A stretch of DNA of 64,000 nt. Source: Clostridium jeddahitimonense (GTDB lineage: Bacteria; Bacillota; Clostridia; Clostridiales; Clostridiaceae). The position numbers were made by a program, and so were the translations under genes. The stretch is from NCBI GenBank assembly GCA_000753455.2, contig LM994670.1, positions 1,902,163 to 1,966,162 on the forward strand, given 5' to 3'. Below the pieces are notes generated by a model, which did no database searches, was not told the DNA's origin, and saw nothing but the letters and a program-made list of their open reading frames with translations. The stretch's first letter is position 1. Each line of letters begins with the position of its first letter. Positions 37,295 through 48,287 of this stretch are shown here, piece by piece.

Positions 37295-39679
37295 ATGGAG
37301 TATTTTTTAAATAACTTACAGGATAAAATTATTATTATTGATATAAATGGTAGAATATTATTTATTAATAATTCTTTTGTTAAATTTACATCAATTTCAT
37401 TAGATAATTTGCGAGACTTAAATATAGATCATCTTATAAAAGGCAAATCTGATGTAGATAATATTTTAAAAGAAAAAAATGGAGAATCAATCGTTCATAT
37501 ATTAACAAATAATATAGATAAAAAATGTAATATTATTTATTGCTATAATAAATTTAATACTACTGATGCAATCTTTATAACTTTATCAGATGTGGAAGGT
37601 TCATCATACACAAAAGAACATTTAGAAAATATATTAGATAATAGTAATTTTATGGCTTGGATAAAAGATAAAAGTGGAAAATATATTTATATGAATAAAT
37701 TTTTTGCAAAAGCTTTAAATGCTAATATAAATGAATACATAGGAACATCCCCTATTGATTACTTTGATAAAGAATCTGTTAAAAGGATTCAATCTACTGA
37801 AAATGTAATTATAAATTCAAAAGAAGCTAGAGTATTTGATGATACATATATCTTAAAATCCGGTAAAGAAATAGTTTTGAGTAGATGGGTTCATCCAATT
37901 TTAGATGATAATAAAGAGATTAAGTATATTATTGGTTTATCTAAAGACATAACTCTTACAAACTTCATAGAAAGTAGCTTAAGTAGAAGTTATGACCAAT
38001 TAACAATTTTACAACGTTTGCTTGACCAAGGTACTAATATCGCTAATGATTTTACAGTAATAAACAAAATTAAGTGGAATATTAATAATACCTTAGCTTG
38101 TAGTGAATTTAACTTTTTTATTCATTACAATGAACATCTTGTTCCATATTATAGTAATAATAATTTTAATTCAAGTCATAATACTGATTCTTATATACAG
38201 ATAGATAAAGAGGAATTTCAAAGTATTTTAGCTAACTATAATGACTATTGTATCTTACCTATTGAGAAATATAATGATTTTGTGAAGAATTTATATAAAG
38301 ATAAATTTAAATACATAGGTGTTTATCCAATAAAATTCAATAAAGATATTTTAGGAGTTCTACATGTATGCTACAAAAACAAAGTGGATTTCCCAAGTAA
38401 AAATGACTCTTTTTCAACAACATTTGCTAAACAATTAGGTGCTATAATAAATAATTATTTACTTACTGAAAAATTAAAAATTGAATTTAAAAAAAGATTA
38501 GAAATTGAAGAGGAGTTATCATTTTTATTAAATACTGCAGTGGATATCACAGCAACAATATATAAAGATGGGAAACATAAAAAAATAAGTAATAGTTATA
38601 CTAAAGTATTAGGGTGGACACTTGAAGAATTAAATTCAAATCATTGGAGAAATTTGATTCATCCTGATGATATTAATAACATAGTTAATATTCTATCTAA
38701 GAGTTATGATAGTTATAACATTACATGTAGAATGCTTTGTAAAAATGGTGAATATAAATGGTTATCTTGGAATTGTAGAGCTTTTAAAGAAGATAATATA
38801 TATCTATGCACTGCAAAAGACATTACAGATGAAAAGAAGTTAGAAAGTCAAAATAAGATAATTGAAGAAGCTCTACATTTAGAAAATATTAAAAATGAGT
38901 TTTTCGCTAATATATCTCATGAATTTAAAACACCATTAAATATTATTTTAGCTAGCCTGCAAATTATAAATAAAAACATAAGAAATGGTAATATTCTGGT
39001 ACATAATAACTTTAACTTAGACAATTATTTAAATTCCATTAAACAAAACTCCTATAGATTACTTAGACTAGCAAATAACATAATTGATATGACAAAAATT
39101 GATATAGGCTATTATGAAATTCATCCTAAAAACCACAATATTGTTTCTGTTATAGAAGATATAACTATGTCTGTTGTACAATATATTGAGGATAAAGGAA
39201 TAGAACTTATTTTTGATACAGACGTTGAAGAAAAAATTATATCTTGTGATTCAGAAAAAGTAGAAAGAATAATGCTTAATCTTTTATCAAATGCAGTTAA
39301 ATATGTTGAAAAAGATGGTAAGATAGAAGTTAAAATAACTACTCTAAGAAATGACATATTAGTAAGTGTCAAAGATAATGGACTTGGTATCTCAGAAGAT
39401 AAAATAGATCTTATTTTTGAGAGATTTATGCAGGTAGATAATACTATGACAAGAAAATGTGAAGGGAGTGGTATAGGCTTATCTATAGTAGAATCCTTAG
39501 TTAAACTTCATGGTGGAAATATAACTGTTAACAGTAGTAAAGGAAGAGGTTCTGAGTTTCTATTTACACTACCTATACATATTATTGAAAATGAACCTGT
39601 CATAGAGAATATTAACCCAAACTGTATGGATCCTATAGAAAAATGTAATATCGAATTTTCAGACATATATGTAGTTTAA
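37295..39679 (+). CDS. Cytoplasmic PAS/GAF sensor histidine kinase, orphan
   Basis: 794 residues, no membrane segment. Order: PAS (about 5-70), PAS (about 110-222), GAF-like (about 235-390), PAS (about 408-512), HisKA with phospho-acceptor His542 (ANISHEFKTPLN), and HATPase with N box NLLSNAVKYVEK and G boxes DNGLGISEDK and GSGIGLSIVESL. It ends in a ~30-residue tail finishing IEFSDIYVV. No response regulator is adjacent; clostridial orphan kinases of this sort often act on Spo0A. AAGAGGTAAACT precedes the ATG. The imperfect palindrome ACAAC…GTTGT and a TATAAT lie about 40-50 bp upstream. Confidence 0.9.
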   Translation: MEYFLNNLQDKIIIIDINGRILFINNSFVKFTSISLDNLRDLNIDHLIKGKSDVDNILKEKNGESIVHILTNNIDKKCNIIYCYNKFNTTDAIFITLSDVEGSSYTKEHLENILDNSNFMAWIKDKSGKYIYMNKFFAKALNANINEYIGTSPIDYFDKESVKRIQSTENVIINSKEARVFDDTYILKSGKEIVLSRWVHPILDDNKEIKYIIGLSKDITLTNFIESSLSRSYDQLTILQRLLDQGTNIANDFTVINKIKWNINNTLACSEFNFFIHYNEHLVPYYSNNNFNSSHNTDSYIQIDKEEFQSILANYNDYCILPIEKYNDFVKNLYKDKFKYIGVYPIKFNKDILGVLHVCYKNKVDFPSKNDSFSTTFAKQLGAIINNYLLTEKLKIEFKKRLEIEEELSFLLNTAVDITATIYKDGKHKKISNSYTKVLGWTLEELNSNHWRNLIHPDDINNIVNILSKSYDSYNITCRMLCKNGEYKWLSWNCRAFKEDNIYLCTAKDITDEKKLESQNKIIEEALHLENIKNEFFANISHEFKTPLNIILASLQIINKNIRNGNILVHNNFNLDNYLNSIKQNSYRLLRLANNIIDMTKIDIGYYEIHPKNHNIVSVIEDITMSVVQYIEDKGIELIFDTDVEEKIISCDSEKVERIMLNLLSNAVKYVEKDGKIEVKITTLRNDILVSVKDNGLGISEDKIDLIFERFMQVDNTMTRKCEGSGIGLSIVESLVKLHGGNITVNSSKGRGSEFLFTLPIHIIENEPVIENINPNCMDPIEKCNIEFSDIYVV

Positions 39680-39960
39680 ATAAGTTGTTCGCTACGCTCG
39701 CAAAGAGAAATATTTCGCTTATGCAAAAGAGAAACATATGACCAAGTCATAGATAAATATTCAGCAATCAGAAGAGAAATATGTGGCTAAATCCACAGAG
39801 AAACACATGCCTACGGAATGAATCTTATATTTGCCGAGGCATTTTTCTCCTTCCAAAGATGAATATTTCTCTGTCAGAATGACATATTTCTCTTAGCCTT
39901 AGCTAACATTTCTATTGTGAGCAATGTGAACAATACCATTCATTTATCATTTAGGATTAT
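39680..39960. repeat. Array of AGAGAAATAT units separated by mini-hairpins
   Basis: The unit AGAGAAAYAT occurs on the plus strand at 39704, 39728, 39751 (one mismatch), 39773 and 39797 (ending AC), then inverted as ATATTTCTCT at 39863 and 39884, with TTTTTCTCC at 39842-39850 as a further degenerate copy. Between units lie small hairpins: ATGAC/GTCAT (39738-39750), TGTGG/CCACA (39782-39797), TGTCA/TGACA (39872-39884). A longer one, ATGCCT-CGG/CCG-AGGCAT, lies at 39807-39842 in the centre. As RNA or single-stranded DNA the two halves can pair into one branched structure. Unknown element type. Confidence 0.75.
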
Positions 39961-39966
39961 CAATTC

Positions 39967-40779
39967 TTATATAGTGTTTAAGTCCCATTCTTCATAAATT
40001 TTAGGAACATCACTAATTAATCTCTTTGTATAATCAGCCTTTGGTCTCAATATTACCTCATTTGCTTCACCTAATTCTACAAATCTTCCATGTTCCATTA
40101 TATAAACTGTATCAGACACATAATAAGCTAGACCAATATCATGAGTAATAAAAATTATTGTCATATTAGTTTCTTCTCTTAATTTGAGAAGCATATCTAA
40201 AATTGTAGCTCTCGAACATGCATCTATCATTGATGTAGGTTCATCAGCTAAAAGTATTTTAGGTTTAAGTAAAAAAATCCTTGCAATCATTAAACGTTGC
40301 ATTTGTCCACCGGAAAGTTCAAATGGATATTTATTAGTTAGCTCTTCAAATTTCAAATTAACGAAACTACATGCTTCTGTCATCATTTCAAATTTTTTTT
40401 CTTTAGGAAGCTTCCTTCCTCCTCGCATATTAATACAATCTAACAAGACTGAGTCTACTTTATTAAAAACATTAAAAGATGAAAATGGATCTTGAAATAT
40501 TGCTTGTATTCCCTTCCAATATTCTTTTCTATTTTTATGACTTTTTATATCTCTAGGTTTACCTTGAAATAGTATTTCTCCTTCTGTTACACTTATTAGT
40601 CCTAATAGCATTTTAGCAAAAGTTGTTTTTCCAGATCCACTTTCTCCTACTATAGATATAATTTCTCCTTCATGAAATTCAAAGTCTACATGGTCTACAG
40701 CAATAGTTTTACTATCCCCTATACCAAATATTTTAGTAATACCTTTACCGCTTAAGCATAATGATTCTATATCACTCAT
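39967..40779 (-). CDS. Oligopeptide/nickel-type ABC transporter ATPase (OppF-like)
   Basis: 270 residues. Walker [14 protein letters not shown] (about 44-56), Q-loop IFQDPFSS, signature [13 protein letters not shown], Walker [13 protein letters not shown]. It lacks the ~50-residue C-terminal oligopeptide-transport extension of full OppF. Overlaps the OppD-like gene by 8 bp. One of two ATPases of the transporter spanning 39967-46030. Confidence 0.88.
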   Translation of the reverse strand: MSDIESLCLSGKGITKIFGIGDSKTIAVDHVDFEFHEGEIISIVGESGSGKTTFAKMLLGLISVTEGEILFQGKPRDIKSHKNRKEYWKGIQAIFQDPFSSFNVFNKVDSVLLDCINMRGGRKLPKEKKFEMMTEACSFVNLKFEELTNKYPFELSGGQMQRLMIARIFLLKPKILLADEPTSMIDACSRATILDMLLKLREETNMTIIFITHDIGLAYYVSDTVYIMEHGRFVELGEANEVILRPKADYTKRLISDVPKIYEEWDLNTI

Positions 40780-41779
40780 TACTATAAACCTCCCTTAACT
40801 CAGATTCATTCATATAACATCTATACATACGTCCATTTTTCATCTTATTTTCTGATATACTATGAATCATACATTCTGGTCTTGAATATTTACATCTTTC
40901 AGCAAATCTACATCCTATAGGTGGATTTTTTAAATTAGGAGGTGTTCCAGGAATAGCAATTAACTTATTATTTTTAGTACCCTCTTCAGGAACTATTATT
41001 GAACCCATAAGCCCTTTTGAATAAGGGTGTAATGGATCAAATACCATTTCTTTTGCTTTACCGAATTCAACACTCTGTCCCGCATACATTACCATAATAT
41101 CATCAGTTACGTTATAAAGTAGTGGGAGCTCATGAGTTATGAATATCATAGATTTTATAAACCCTTTATTCATCAAATCTTTTAACATCTTTATTACCAT
41201 CTTTTGAGATGTAACATCTAAGGCAGATGACGGTTCATCTGCAATTAATACTTTAGGTGATAAAATTGTAGAAATCGCAATTACAGTTCTTTGTTTCATC
41301 CCACCGGAAAGCTCTACTGCATGCTTTTGAAGAACGCTCTCTGGTAATCCTAATATCTCAAAACGTTTTCTAGCTAAATCATAAATATTACTTTTTTTAG
41401 CTTTTGGATCATGAGCTCTAATAACATCTTCTATAAATCTTATTATTTTCTGTGTAGGATTTAATGCATTCATAGCTGCTTGAGGTATATATGCTATTTC
41501 ATTTCCTAATATTTTTCTTCGAACATCATCTGGTTTCATACTAGAAATATTTTTTCCTTCTATATTAATAGTTCCACTTTGATAATGAAGTGGTGCAAAG
41601 TAATATCCCATTAAGCTTAATGCTAAAGTTGATTTTCCGCATCCTGATTCTCCAGCTATACCAAGTGACTTTCCTTCTTCAAGCTTTAATGATATACCGT
41701 CTACTGCATATATATCTTCTCCAAATCTTGTAATATATTTGGTTTTTAAATTATCTACTTCTAATATAACTTTTCCCAT
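40772..41779 (-). CDS. Oligopeptide-type ABC transporter ATPase (OppD-like)
   Basis: 335 residues. Walker [14 protein letters not shown], signature [14 protein letters not shown], Walker [13 protein letters not shown]. The C-terminal oligo-HPY segment ([10 protein letters not shown]…[14 protein letters not shown]) has a four-Cys pattern known in this family to bind an iron-sulfur cluster or metal. It lies 11 bp after the permease gene. Confidence 0.9.
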   Translation of the reverse strand: MGKVILEVDNLKTKYITRFGEDIYAVDGISLKLEEGKSLGIAGESGCGKSTLALSLMGYYFAPLHYQSGTINIEGKNISSMKPDDVRRKILGNEIAYIPQAAMNALNPTQKIIRFIEDVIRAHDPKAKKSNIYDLARKRFEILGLPESVLQKHAVELSGGMKQRTVIAISTILSPKVLIADEPSSALDVTSQKMVIKMLKDLMNKGFIKSMIFITHELPLLYNVTDDIMVMYAGQSVEFGKAKEMVFDPLHPYSKGLMGSIIVPEEGTKNNKLIAIPGTPPNLKNPPIGCRFAERCKYSRPECMIHSISENKMKNGRMYRCYMNESELREVYSNE

Positions 41780-41790
41780 ACATATTCCCC

Positions 41791-43038
41791 CTACTCTCTA
41801 AGCTGTGGATTAAATACTTGATCTAATCCTGTATTCATCAAATTAAGTGAAAATGTAATTAATGCAATAGAAAGAATAACCGGTAAAAATGCCCACCATG
41901 CATTAGACAATGGTGCTTTGTATTGCATAGCCCAGTTCATCATTAATCCTAGCGTTGTAACTTTTGTGGTCGCAGGCCCTAATCCTAGCATAGACAACTG
42001 TGCTTCTGCTAAAATACCTGATGATATTTGTAAAATTAAAGCCATAACTACATATGAAGCTACATAAGGTAATATATCTGTTAAAATTATTCTAAATAGG
42101 CTATGTCCAGATAACTTAGATAAGTTTACATGATCTCTGTTTCTAAGTGAAATAACTTGTGAACGTACAGATCTTGTAGTCCATGTCCAAGAAGTTAAAC
42201 CTATTATACTAGCAACCATAGTTACACCTCTAGCACTTTGTCCTACACTATATGATATAAGGATTAATATTATAAAAGAAGGAATTACAGTAAACAAGTT
42301 AGTAATAAACATTATTATATCATCTAATAATCCTCCTACATATCCTGATAATAAACCTAGTATTAACCCTATAAAAGTTGCTATCAAGCCTGCTATTAAT
42401 CCTATTTTTAAAGATGTTCTTGTAGCATGTACTAATTCAGTTAAAACATCACGTCCAAAATTATCTGTTCCTAAAACGAAAGTTCTTTGATTAGCAATAT
42501 CATTTATATTTACAAAGTCTGTAGAAGTAACTTTAGAATCTTGAACTAATTCCCCTGAAGTTTCATCTAATTTTGCAAGGATAAGCTCACTTTCCTCTAA
42601 AATACCATCAATCTTAATATCCAATCTTACATAATACTTCTTTTTAGCTGATATTAGTCCTTCTTGTGGATTTTTAGAATCGTAATGTTTATTCCATAAT
42701 TTCACTAATGCTTCAGCGTCGGTTACATCTATTTCATCTATAGAAATTCCACCAAACTTTTCAAGCCAAGTAGCCATTTCAGCTCTATCTTCTAAAGAAA
42801 GCTTACTTTCCAATCTACCTCCTTTTGTGTCTACATTTAATTGATAATTTTTTGATTCTACTGCATCAGTAATCGATACATAAGTACCTGGTTTATAAAA
42901 TAACCCCCCAACCATCTCTAAAGGATTATAGGTAACAAGTAATGGATATATTATAGTTGTCAATAAAATTAGAATAAATATAATAAATCCTAGCAAGAAT
43001 TTTTTATCATGAAAAACTTGTTTTAATCTACTTCTCAT
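41791..43038 (-). CDS. Oligopeptide-type ABC transporter permease (OppC-like) with large extracytoplasmic insert
   Basis: 415 residues, against about 300 for typical OppC. TM1 (13-36) is followed by an extra soluble domain (about 55-180, starting [15 protein letters not shown]). The canonical [11 protein letters not shown] (189-199) and five more membrane helices with the [11 protein letters not shown] coupling region then follow. The insert faces outward by topology and could help binding-protein docking. It lies 15 bp after the OppB-like gene. Confidence 0.88.
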   Translation of the reverse strand: MRSRLKQVFHDKKFLLGFIIFILILLTTIIYPLLVTYNPLEMVGGLFYKPGTYVSITDAVESKNYQLNVDTKGGRLESKLSLEDRAEMATWLEKFGGISIDEIDVTDAEALVKLWNKHYDSKNPQEGLISAKKKYYVRLDIKIDGILEESELILAKLDETSGELVQDSKVTSTDFVNINDIANQRTFVLGTDNFGRDVLTELVHATRTSLKIGLIAGLIATFIGLILGLLSGYVGGLLDDIIMFITNLFTVIPSFIILILISYSVGQSARGVTMVASIIGLTSWTWTTRSVRSQVISLRNRDHVNLSKLSGHSLFRIILTDILPYVASYVVMALILQISSGILAEAQLSMLGLGPATTKVTTLGLMMNWAMQYKAPLSNAWWAFLPVILSIALITFSLNLMNTGLDQVFNPQLRE

Positions 43039-43053
43039 ACTATATCTCCTCCT

Positions 43054-44058
43054 TTAGTCTTGTTGCGATGCTTTTATACGTGGATCAATTACACCATATA
43101 AAATTTCTACAAGTAAATTTGCTAATAAAACCATTATAGTTATTATTAGTGTACAGGCGGAAATTAACGGATAATCTCGTCCTTTAATGGCATTTAGTAT
43201 TGTAGTTCCTAGTCCTGGATAACTAAAAATTATTTCAGCTACTAATGCTCCACCTATCATAGTACCTATAGACATAGCTAACCCTGTTATTTGCGGCAAC
43301 ATTGCATTTCTAAAAACGTATTTAGTAATTTTTCTATCTTTTATTCCTAAGAACCTACTATATTTAACGTAATCTGCATTAAGCTCGTAAATTGACATTG
43401 AACGCATTCCTATTGCTTGCCCACCGATAGTAATTAAAACAATAGACCAAAATGGTAATTGATAGTGATAAAAAATAGATTTAAAGAAGGTAAAACTGAC
43501 ATTTGGAATTAATTCAAATCCATATCCTCCACTAGTAGGAAACCATCCTAAATTTACCGCAAAAACAAATAAAAGTACTATAGCCATACCAAATGCAGGA
43601 ACGTTACTAAAAAATAAAAACAATGGTAAAATACCTTTATCAAATATACCTTTCCTGTAAGCAGCAACAGCTCCAAGTAAATTTCCTAATATCCATCCTA
43701 CTAAAATTGCAGGAAGCTGAAGGCACACAGTCCACCATACAGAGGATTCTATTATATCTGAAACAGTCCTAGGATATTGACTAAAGGAAACACCAAAATC
43801 ACCTTTAGCTGCATTTTTAACAAAGCTAAAAAATTGTGTTGTCATAGGCTCATTTATACTAAATTTTTCTGCATAATCTTCATATACTTTTTGAATAGCT
43901 GTAGAATCAGTCATTCCTGCAACAGATCTTGCTGCAATTGCTGAAACAGGGTCGCCTGGCATTAATCTAGGTAACACAAAGTTTAAAACAACAGCAATAA
44001 TTAAAGTTGCTATATACCATGCTATTTTATTTGTATAATACTTTTTATATCCTTTCAA
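43054..44058 (-). CDS. Oligopeptide-type ABC transporter permease (OppB-like)
   Basis: 334 residues with six predicted membrane helices. Family marks are [14 protein letters not shown] near the N-terminus and the EAA-type coupling loop with [14 protein letters not shown]. It follows the binding-protein gene after a 115-bp gap containing a stem-loop that probably reduces its expression relative to the binding protein. Confidence 0.9.
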   Translation of the reverse strand: MKGYKKYYTNKIAWYIATLIIAVVLNFVLPRLMPGDPVSAIAARSVAGMTDSTAIQKVYEDYAEKFSINEPMTTQFFSFVKNAAKGDFGVSFSQYPRTVSDIIESSVWWTVCLQLPAILVGWILGNLLGAVAAYRKGIFDKGILPLFLFFSNVPAFGMAIVLLFVFAVNLGWFPTSGGYGFELIPNVSFTFFKSIFYHYQLPFWSIVLITIGGQAIGMRSMSIYELNADYVKYSRFLGIKDRKITKYVFRNAMLPQITGLAMSIGTMIGGALVAEIIFSYPGLGTTILNAIKGRDYPLISACTLIITIMVLLANLLVEILYGVIDPRIKASQQD

Positions 44059-44102
44059 TATATTACCTCCAAATTGAAGTATTTATATATTATTTTATAA
44101 AA

Positions 44103-44137
44103 ACGACCATGCTTAATTAGTCTTTAAACATGGTCAT
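44103..44137 (-). terminator. Intra-operon terminator/attenuator after the binding-protein gene
   Basis: GACCATG…CATGGTC stem followed by a T run on the minus strand, between the binding-protein gene and the permease genes. It fits the usual higher expression of the binding protein. Confidence 0.7.
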
Positions 44138-44173
44138 TTCTAATATTTAACTGACTATTACAAAATCAATCTT

Positions 44174-46030
44174 CTATTCAATATTTTTAAGATGATATAA
44201 TGCTGCAACTCCATACCCATCTGTACAATCTAATGGTGGAATATTATTTCCGTCATCTTGTTGTGGGAATCCAGTCCATACACTTTCATTTACAGTATGA
44301 AATACTTGAGGTCTATACATTAATGAAAATGAAGGAACTTCTTCAAGATATATCTTACTTAATTCAGTATAATATTCTTTTAACTTAACTTGATCTTGTT
44401 CTGTAGGTATCTTAGCAAGGATTTCATCAGCTTTTTCACTTGTAAATCCACCAAAATTACCACTCCAGTTTACTTCTAGTTCATTATATGTGCTAGAAAG
44501 TAACGCCATTGAACGAGTCCAAGGGTTAGATATTGATGCTCCTGGAGGACTCCACATACAAATATCAAAATTTCCTGTTGTCATATCATCATAGAAAGTA
44601 TTTGCATCTGGGAAGTAAGTTTCTATATTTATACCTATTTCTTTACCAGCAGCTGCAACTATTTCAAGTGATGCATTCCAGTCTGACCACCCCTCTGGAC
44701 ATTCAGCTTTATATGATAAGTTTTCACCATCTATTTCACGAATTCCATCACCATCTGTATCAACTACACCTGCTTCATCAAGTAGCTTGTTAGCTCCTTC
44801 AATATCTTTACCTGTAAATTGTAAATCACTTAATGCAGCTTGATCTACTAATGCTTGCTCTGCTGCAGTTGGATTCATTAAGCTTCTAGGTACATCTTTA
44901 AATGTTGGAGAATATCCTGACATAGCAGTTGAAATTATTTGATCAAAATCTACAGCCATAGCAATAGCCTTACGAACTTCAGCTTTATCTAGACCTCTTC
45001 TTTCAACATTAAAGAAAGCTGTTGGCATTGTAGCACAAACATAATAAGGTGCATCATCTATATAGGTAGAAATAGGTTTTCCACCTTCCCACATCTTCCA
45101 TATTTCAGAAACAAATTGTTGAGATACATCTACTTCACCATTAGCAAAAGCAATATCCCCAGCTGCATTATCTGCAAATATTGTATGTGCTATATACTTA
45201 GGTGCTGGTAAACTACCCCATAAACTTGTTCCCCAATAGTTGTCATCTCTTATAAATACAACTTTTTGGTCATCATCATAATAAGGTTTATATGGACCTG
45301 AAGCAACTAAGTCATCCATAACATCTTCTTTAACTTTATCAGCTTCATTATTATTTCTAGCTTCTACAGTTTGTAAATAAGATTTTTGCATAACATATAC
45401 TTTAGGAAGATATTCTATCACTTTTAATGGATTAATAGGAACTCCAGCATCATCTAATTTCGAATTAAATACAACTGTTGTATCATCTTTTGCTTCTACT
45501 TTTTCAATATATGCTGAATAGTCATTGCCTGTAGTTGAACCGTATTTTACATGAGTATCAAATGTGTAAACTACGTCTTCAGCAGTTACTTTTGTTCCAT
45601 CACTCCACTTAGCAGCTGGATTAAGCTTAATTGTTAATTGACTTTGGTCAGCATTCCATTCGTAAGATTCTCCAAGTAAAGTCTGTAATGATCCGTCAAG
45701 CATATTATATAAGAATAATGTCTCATAAATTAAAACTCTAGCAGAATCAACCTGTTGTATTGCCATTGCATTATTTGAGTTAGCACTCATAGGGTTCCAA
45801 TTGTTTATAGTTCCCCATTGTTGTCCATTAAAATATAGTGTTTCACTTCTTGGTGTTGAATTTGCAACAGTAGTCTCCTCTTCATTAGTAGTTTCCTCTG
45901 TTTTTTCAGATTCTTCTGTCTTTTGAGTGTTATCATCTGTTACATTTTCAGTATTGTTAGAGCCGCATCCAACTAAAAAGGATACTGTCATTAAGCTAGC
46001 TAATAAACCTGCTAACAATTTCTTTTTCAT
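44174..46030 (-). CDS. Oligopeptide-type ABC transporter substrate-binding lipoprotein
   Basis: 618 residues. The lipoprotein signal ends in the lipobox LVGCGSN with C22 as acyl acceptor; a Thr/Glu-rich linker (25-60) follows. The family 5 binding domain has KLNPAAKWSDGTKVTAEDVVYTFD (about 138-161) and AVDFDQII. It captures peptides, nickel complexes or sugars outside the membrane; the ligand cannot be told. It is transcribed after an AraC regulator on the same strand and before the permeases. Confidence 0.9.
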   Translation of the reverse strand: MKKKLLAGLLASLMTVSFLVGCGSNNTENVTDDNTQKTEESEKTEETTNEEETTVANSTPRSETLYFNGQQWGTINNWNPMSANSNNAMAIQQVDSARVLIYETLFLYNMLDGSLQTLLGESYEWNADQSQLTIKLNPAAKWSDGTKVTAEDVVYTFDTHVKYGSTTGNDYSAYIEKVEAKDDTTVVFNSKLDDAGVPINPLKVIEYLPKVYVMQKSYLQTVEARNNNEADKVKEDVMDDLVASGPYKPYYDDDQKVVFIRDDNYWGTSLWGSLPAPKYIAHTIFADNAAGDIAFANGEVDVSQQFVSEIWKMWEGGKPISTYIDDAPYYVCATMPTAFFNVERRGLDKAEVRKAIAMAVDFDQIISTAMSGYSPTFKDVPRSLMNPTAAEQALVDQAALSDLQFTGKDIEGANKLLDEAGVVDTDGDGIREIDGENLSYKAECPEGWSDWNASLEIVAAAGKEIGINIETYFPDANTFYDDMTTGNFDICMWSPPGASISNPWTRSMALLSSTYNELEVNWSGNFGGFTSEKADEILAKIPTEQDQVKLKEYYTELSKIYLEEVPSFSLMYRPQVFHTVNESVWTGFPQQDDGNNIPPLDCTDGYGVAALYHLKNIE

Positions 46031-46059
46031 TATTTCCCCTCACTTATTTATTAATAAAA

Positions 46060-46101
46060 AGGATAACCTCTATATAATTAATTATAGATGTTATCCTTTA
46101 C
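46060..46101 (-). terminator. Terminator between the AraC regulator and the transporter
   Basis: AAAGGATAAC…GTTATCCTTT with partly paired inner arms and a T run on the minus strand. Confidence 0.75.
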
Positions 46102-46157
46102 AAAATAAGTGTATATTTTTTTACCTTTGGTGTTGTTTTTTTACCAGAATAATTTCA

Positions 46158-47618
46158 TTAAAAATTTACAAGTGTATTTTTATTAAATTTACCGGCCTTA
46201 ACATTTTTACGATACTCACTTGGAGTAACACTATATAGACTTTTAAATGTCTTCATAAAATGTTTATCATTATCATAACCTACAGCTTCGCTTATTTCAT
46301 TTATCTTCATATCTGTTTCATTTAATAATCTCTTAGCTTCTTTTAATCTTACTTCCTTTAGATAATTCACAAAATTCTTCCCTGTATATTCTTTAAAATC
46401 TAAAGAAAAAATTGTATAATTCATTGATACATAATTAGATATAAAAGTCATATTTATATTTTTCTTATAATTTTTATTAATGTATTGAACAGCCTTTTCA
46501 ATTTTAATTCTATTTCTATAATAATCATAATTATTTATTAAATTATTGTTTATTCGTAAAATTAATTTGTATATTGTTTCACAGTATATATCAATATTAG
46601 TATAAGCAAACGGATTTTCTAATTCCTCTATTTTTATATGCTCATCTATAATTATTCCACTATAGGTATTATGAATTTTATTGTAAATCTCTTTTGACAA
46701 TTCTAAAAAAGAACGTGGTGATATTTCACATCGCTTCACAGCCATAACTAATCTCTTTAGATAGTTATAATTAGAATCTAATCTACTAGTACCTATTAAC
46801 TGTATAAATTTTTCAAGTTCATTCTCTTCTATAGATATGTTTTCCGTAGCAAAATCTTTTTTTGATAATTGCATGAAAAATTTTTCTTCCCTACCTTGTA
46901 TTCCTTCACTTAAAGCATCAATTAAGAATTTTATGTCTGTATATTCTTTACTTACACCAATATCTAAAGCACTTAAATTTTTATCTATAAAATTTTGTGC
47001 TTTATCGGCTTTAATCATAATTATATTATGACCTTTTATGTTTTGAAAAAGTAAACAATTATTATTTATTTTGCTTTTCATTTCATAATTAGTGCATATT
47101 ATTTTATAACTTATATTTATAATATGTTTACTTAAAACACTATTAAGATTATTGGCTATATTAATATCTATATCATCTTGTAAAAGTAAATACTTTAATT
47201 GTTCATAAAGCAAAGGTACCTTATCACCTATTTCATTTTCTTCTTCCTTATATTCTTCTTCTAAAGACTTTATAGTAGTAATTAATTCATAATCTTCAAA
47301 TTCGCTGCTAAAATACTCTCTTACACCACATCTTAGTAATTCAATTATATCTGAAGTGTTATCTCTTTCACTTATTGCTATTATATTTGTTTTTAATCTA
47401 AGTTTTTTAATCTTTTTAGCTAATATAATTCCATCTTTATTACTATTAGTAATGCCTATTATTAATAAATCTACATTACTACGTTTAATTCCGTTGTAAG
47501 CTTCTAATTCACTACTACATTCAATAATGTTTTCCACCTTTATTTTAGAGTGTCTTATAATATCTCGTATTCTTCTTATGCTTGAATCTTTGTTATCTAA
47601 TATAATTATATTTTTCAT
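46158..47618 (-). CDS. AraC-type regulator with degenerate receiver domain
   Basis: 486 residues. The N-terminal ~120 residues have a receiver fold (LDNKDSSIRRIRDII, VDLLIIGITNSNKDGI), but the phospho-acceptor Asp is Gly55 and the conserved Lys is Ser (EYFSSEF), so phosphorylation is unlikely. The middle (about 130-380) is unrecognised. The C-terminal ~100 residues are a double helix-turn-helix AraC domain (EISEAVGYDNDKHFMKTFKS, then VTPSEYRKN). It lies directly upstream of the Opp-type transporter and is probably its regulator. No partner kinase is adjacent. Confidence 0.85.
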   Translation of the reverse strand: MKNIIILDNKDSSIRRIRDIIRHSKIKVENIIECSSELEAYNGIKRSNVDLLIIGITNSNKDGIILAKKIKKLRLKTNIIAISERDNTSDIIELLRCGVREYFSSEFEDYELITTIKSLEEEYKEEENEIGDKVPLLYEQLKYLLLQDDIDINIANNLNSVLSKHIINISYKIICTNYEMKSKINNNCLLFQNIKGHNIIMIKADKAQNFIDKNLSALDIGVSKEYTDIKFLIDALSEGIQGREEKFFMQLSKKDFATENISIEENELEKFIQLIGTSRLDSNYNYLKRLVMAVKRCEISPRSFLELSKEIYNKIHNTYSGIIIDEHIKIEELENPFAYTNIDIYCETIYKLILRINNNLINNYDYYRNRIKIEKAVQYINKNYKKNINMTFISNYVSMNYTIFSLDFKEYTGKNFVNYLKEVRLKEAKRLLNETDMKINEISEAVGYDNDKHFMKTFKSLYSVTPSEYRKNVKAGKFNKNTLVNF

Positions 47619-47757
47619 TATATTTATTCAGCCTTTCAACATATTTGAATACAACACTTACTTCTAAATAAGTTTATTTTACTAATATAGTATATGAAAA
47701 TATTTGTTCATAAATTATTAATAAACTGAATAATAATTACCTTTTCATTTATTTATA

Positions 47758-48135
47758 TCAAAAGATTTTCTTAATTATATTTAGCAATATTCTATCATCT
47801 TTAATATTTATATCTTTAACATCCTTATTTATATTTTTTATATCAACATTAAACTTTTTTCTGTTAAAAAAATAATCTATTAAAATTTTATCTCCAGATA
47901 ATACTACATAATGAAAGATAGTTAAACCTCTATCATCTTTCATATAAACATTTGCGCCATTATTTATAAGCAAATCCAAAATCTCAATATTACTGTTTTC
48001 TACAGCATAAAATATAGCAGATTTATGATTTTTATCCTTATAATCCACATTAGAGCTTTTAATTAATGTCTTAACTAATTCTATATCATTATTTTTTGTA
48101 GCAGAAATTATATCGTTACTTTTAAATATACTCAT
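47758..48135 (-). CDS. Ankyrin-repeat protein
   Basis: 125 residues with about three ankyrin repeats (DIISATKNNDIELVKTLIK; SAIFYAVENSNIEILDLLIN; LTIFHYVVLSGDKILIDYFF) and a Lys/Asp/Asn-rich tail. Ankyrin repeats bind proteins; no enzymatic domain, signal or membrane helix is present. Monocistronic by appearance. Partner unknown. Confidence 0.8.
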   Translation of the reverse strand: MSIFKSNDIISATKNNDIELVKTLIKSSNVDYKDKNHKSAIFYAVENSNIEILDLLINNGANVYMKDDRGLTIFHYVVLSGDKILIDYFFNRKKFNVDIKNINKDVKDINIKDDRILLNIIKKIF

Positions 48136-48187
48136 AAAGATACCTCTCGTTATATTTAATAAAAAATCGTCAAGACGACTTAAAAAA

Positions 48188-48222
48188 TAAGACCATTAGA
48201 TATATTATACCTAACAGTCTTA
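48188..48222 (-). terminator. Terminator after the SpoIIIAH-like gene
   Basis: TAAGACCATTAG…CTAACAGTCTTA with mismatches at two central positions and a T run on the minus strand. A second small hairpin (TCGTC/GACGA with T run) follows at about 48166. Confidence 0.65.
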
Positions 48223-48287
48223 ATATTTTGTATTAAACATTTTATTAATAATTTATTAATACTAATATATAAATGTTATACTATGTT

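Noticed and set aside
39680..39960. CRISPR array
   Set aside because: Units are only 10 bases, spacing is irregular, half the copies are inverted and no cas genes are near.
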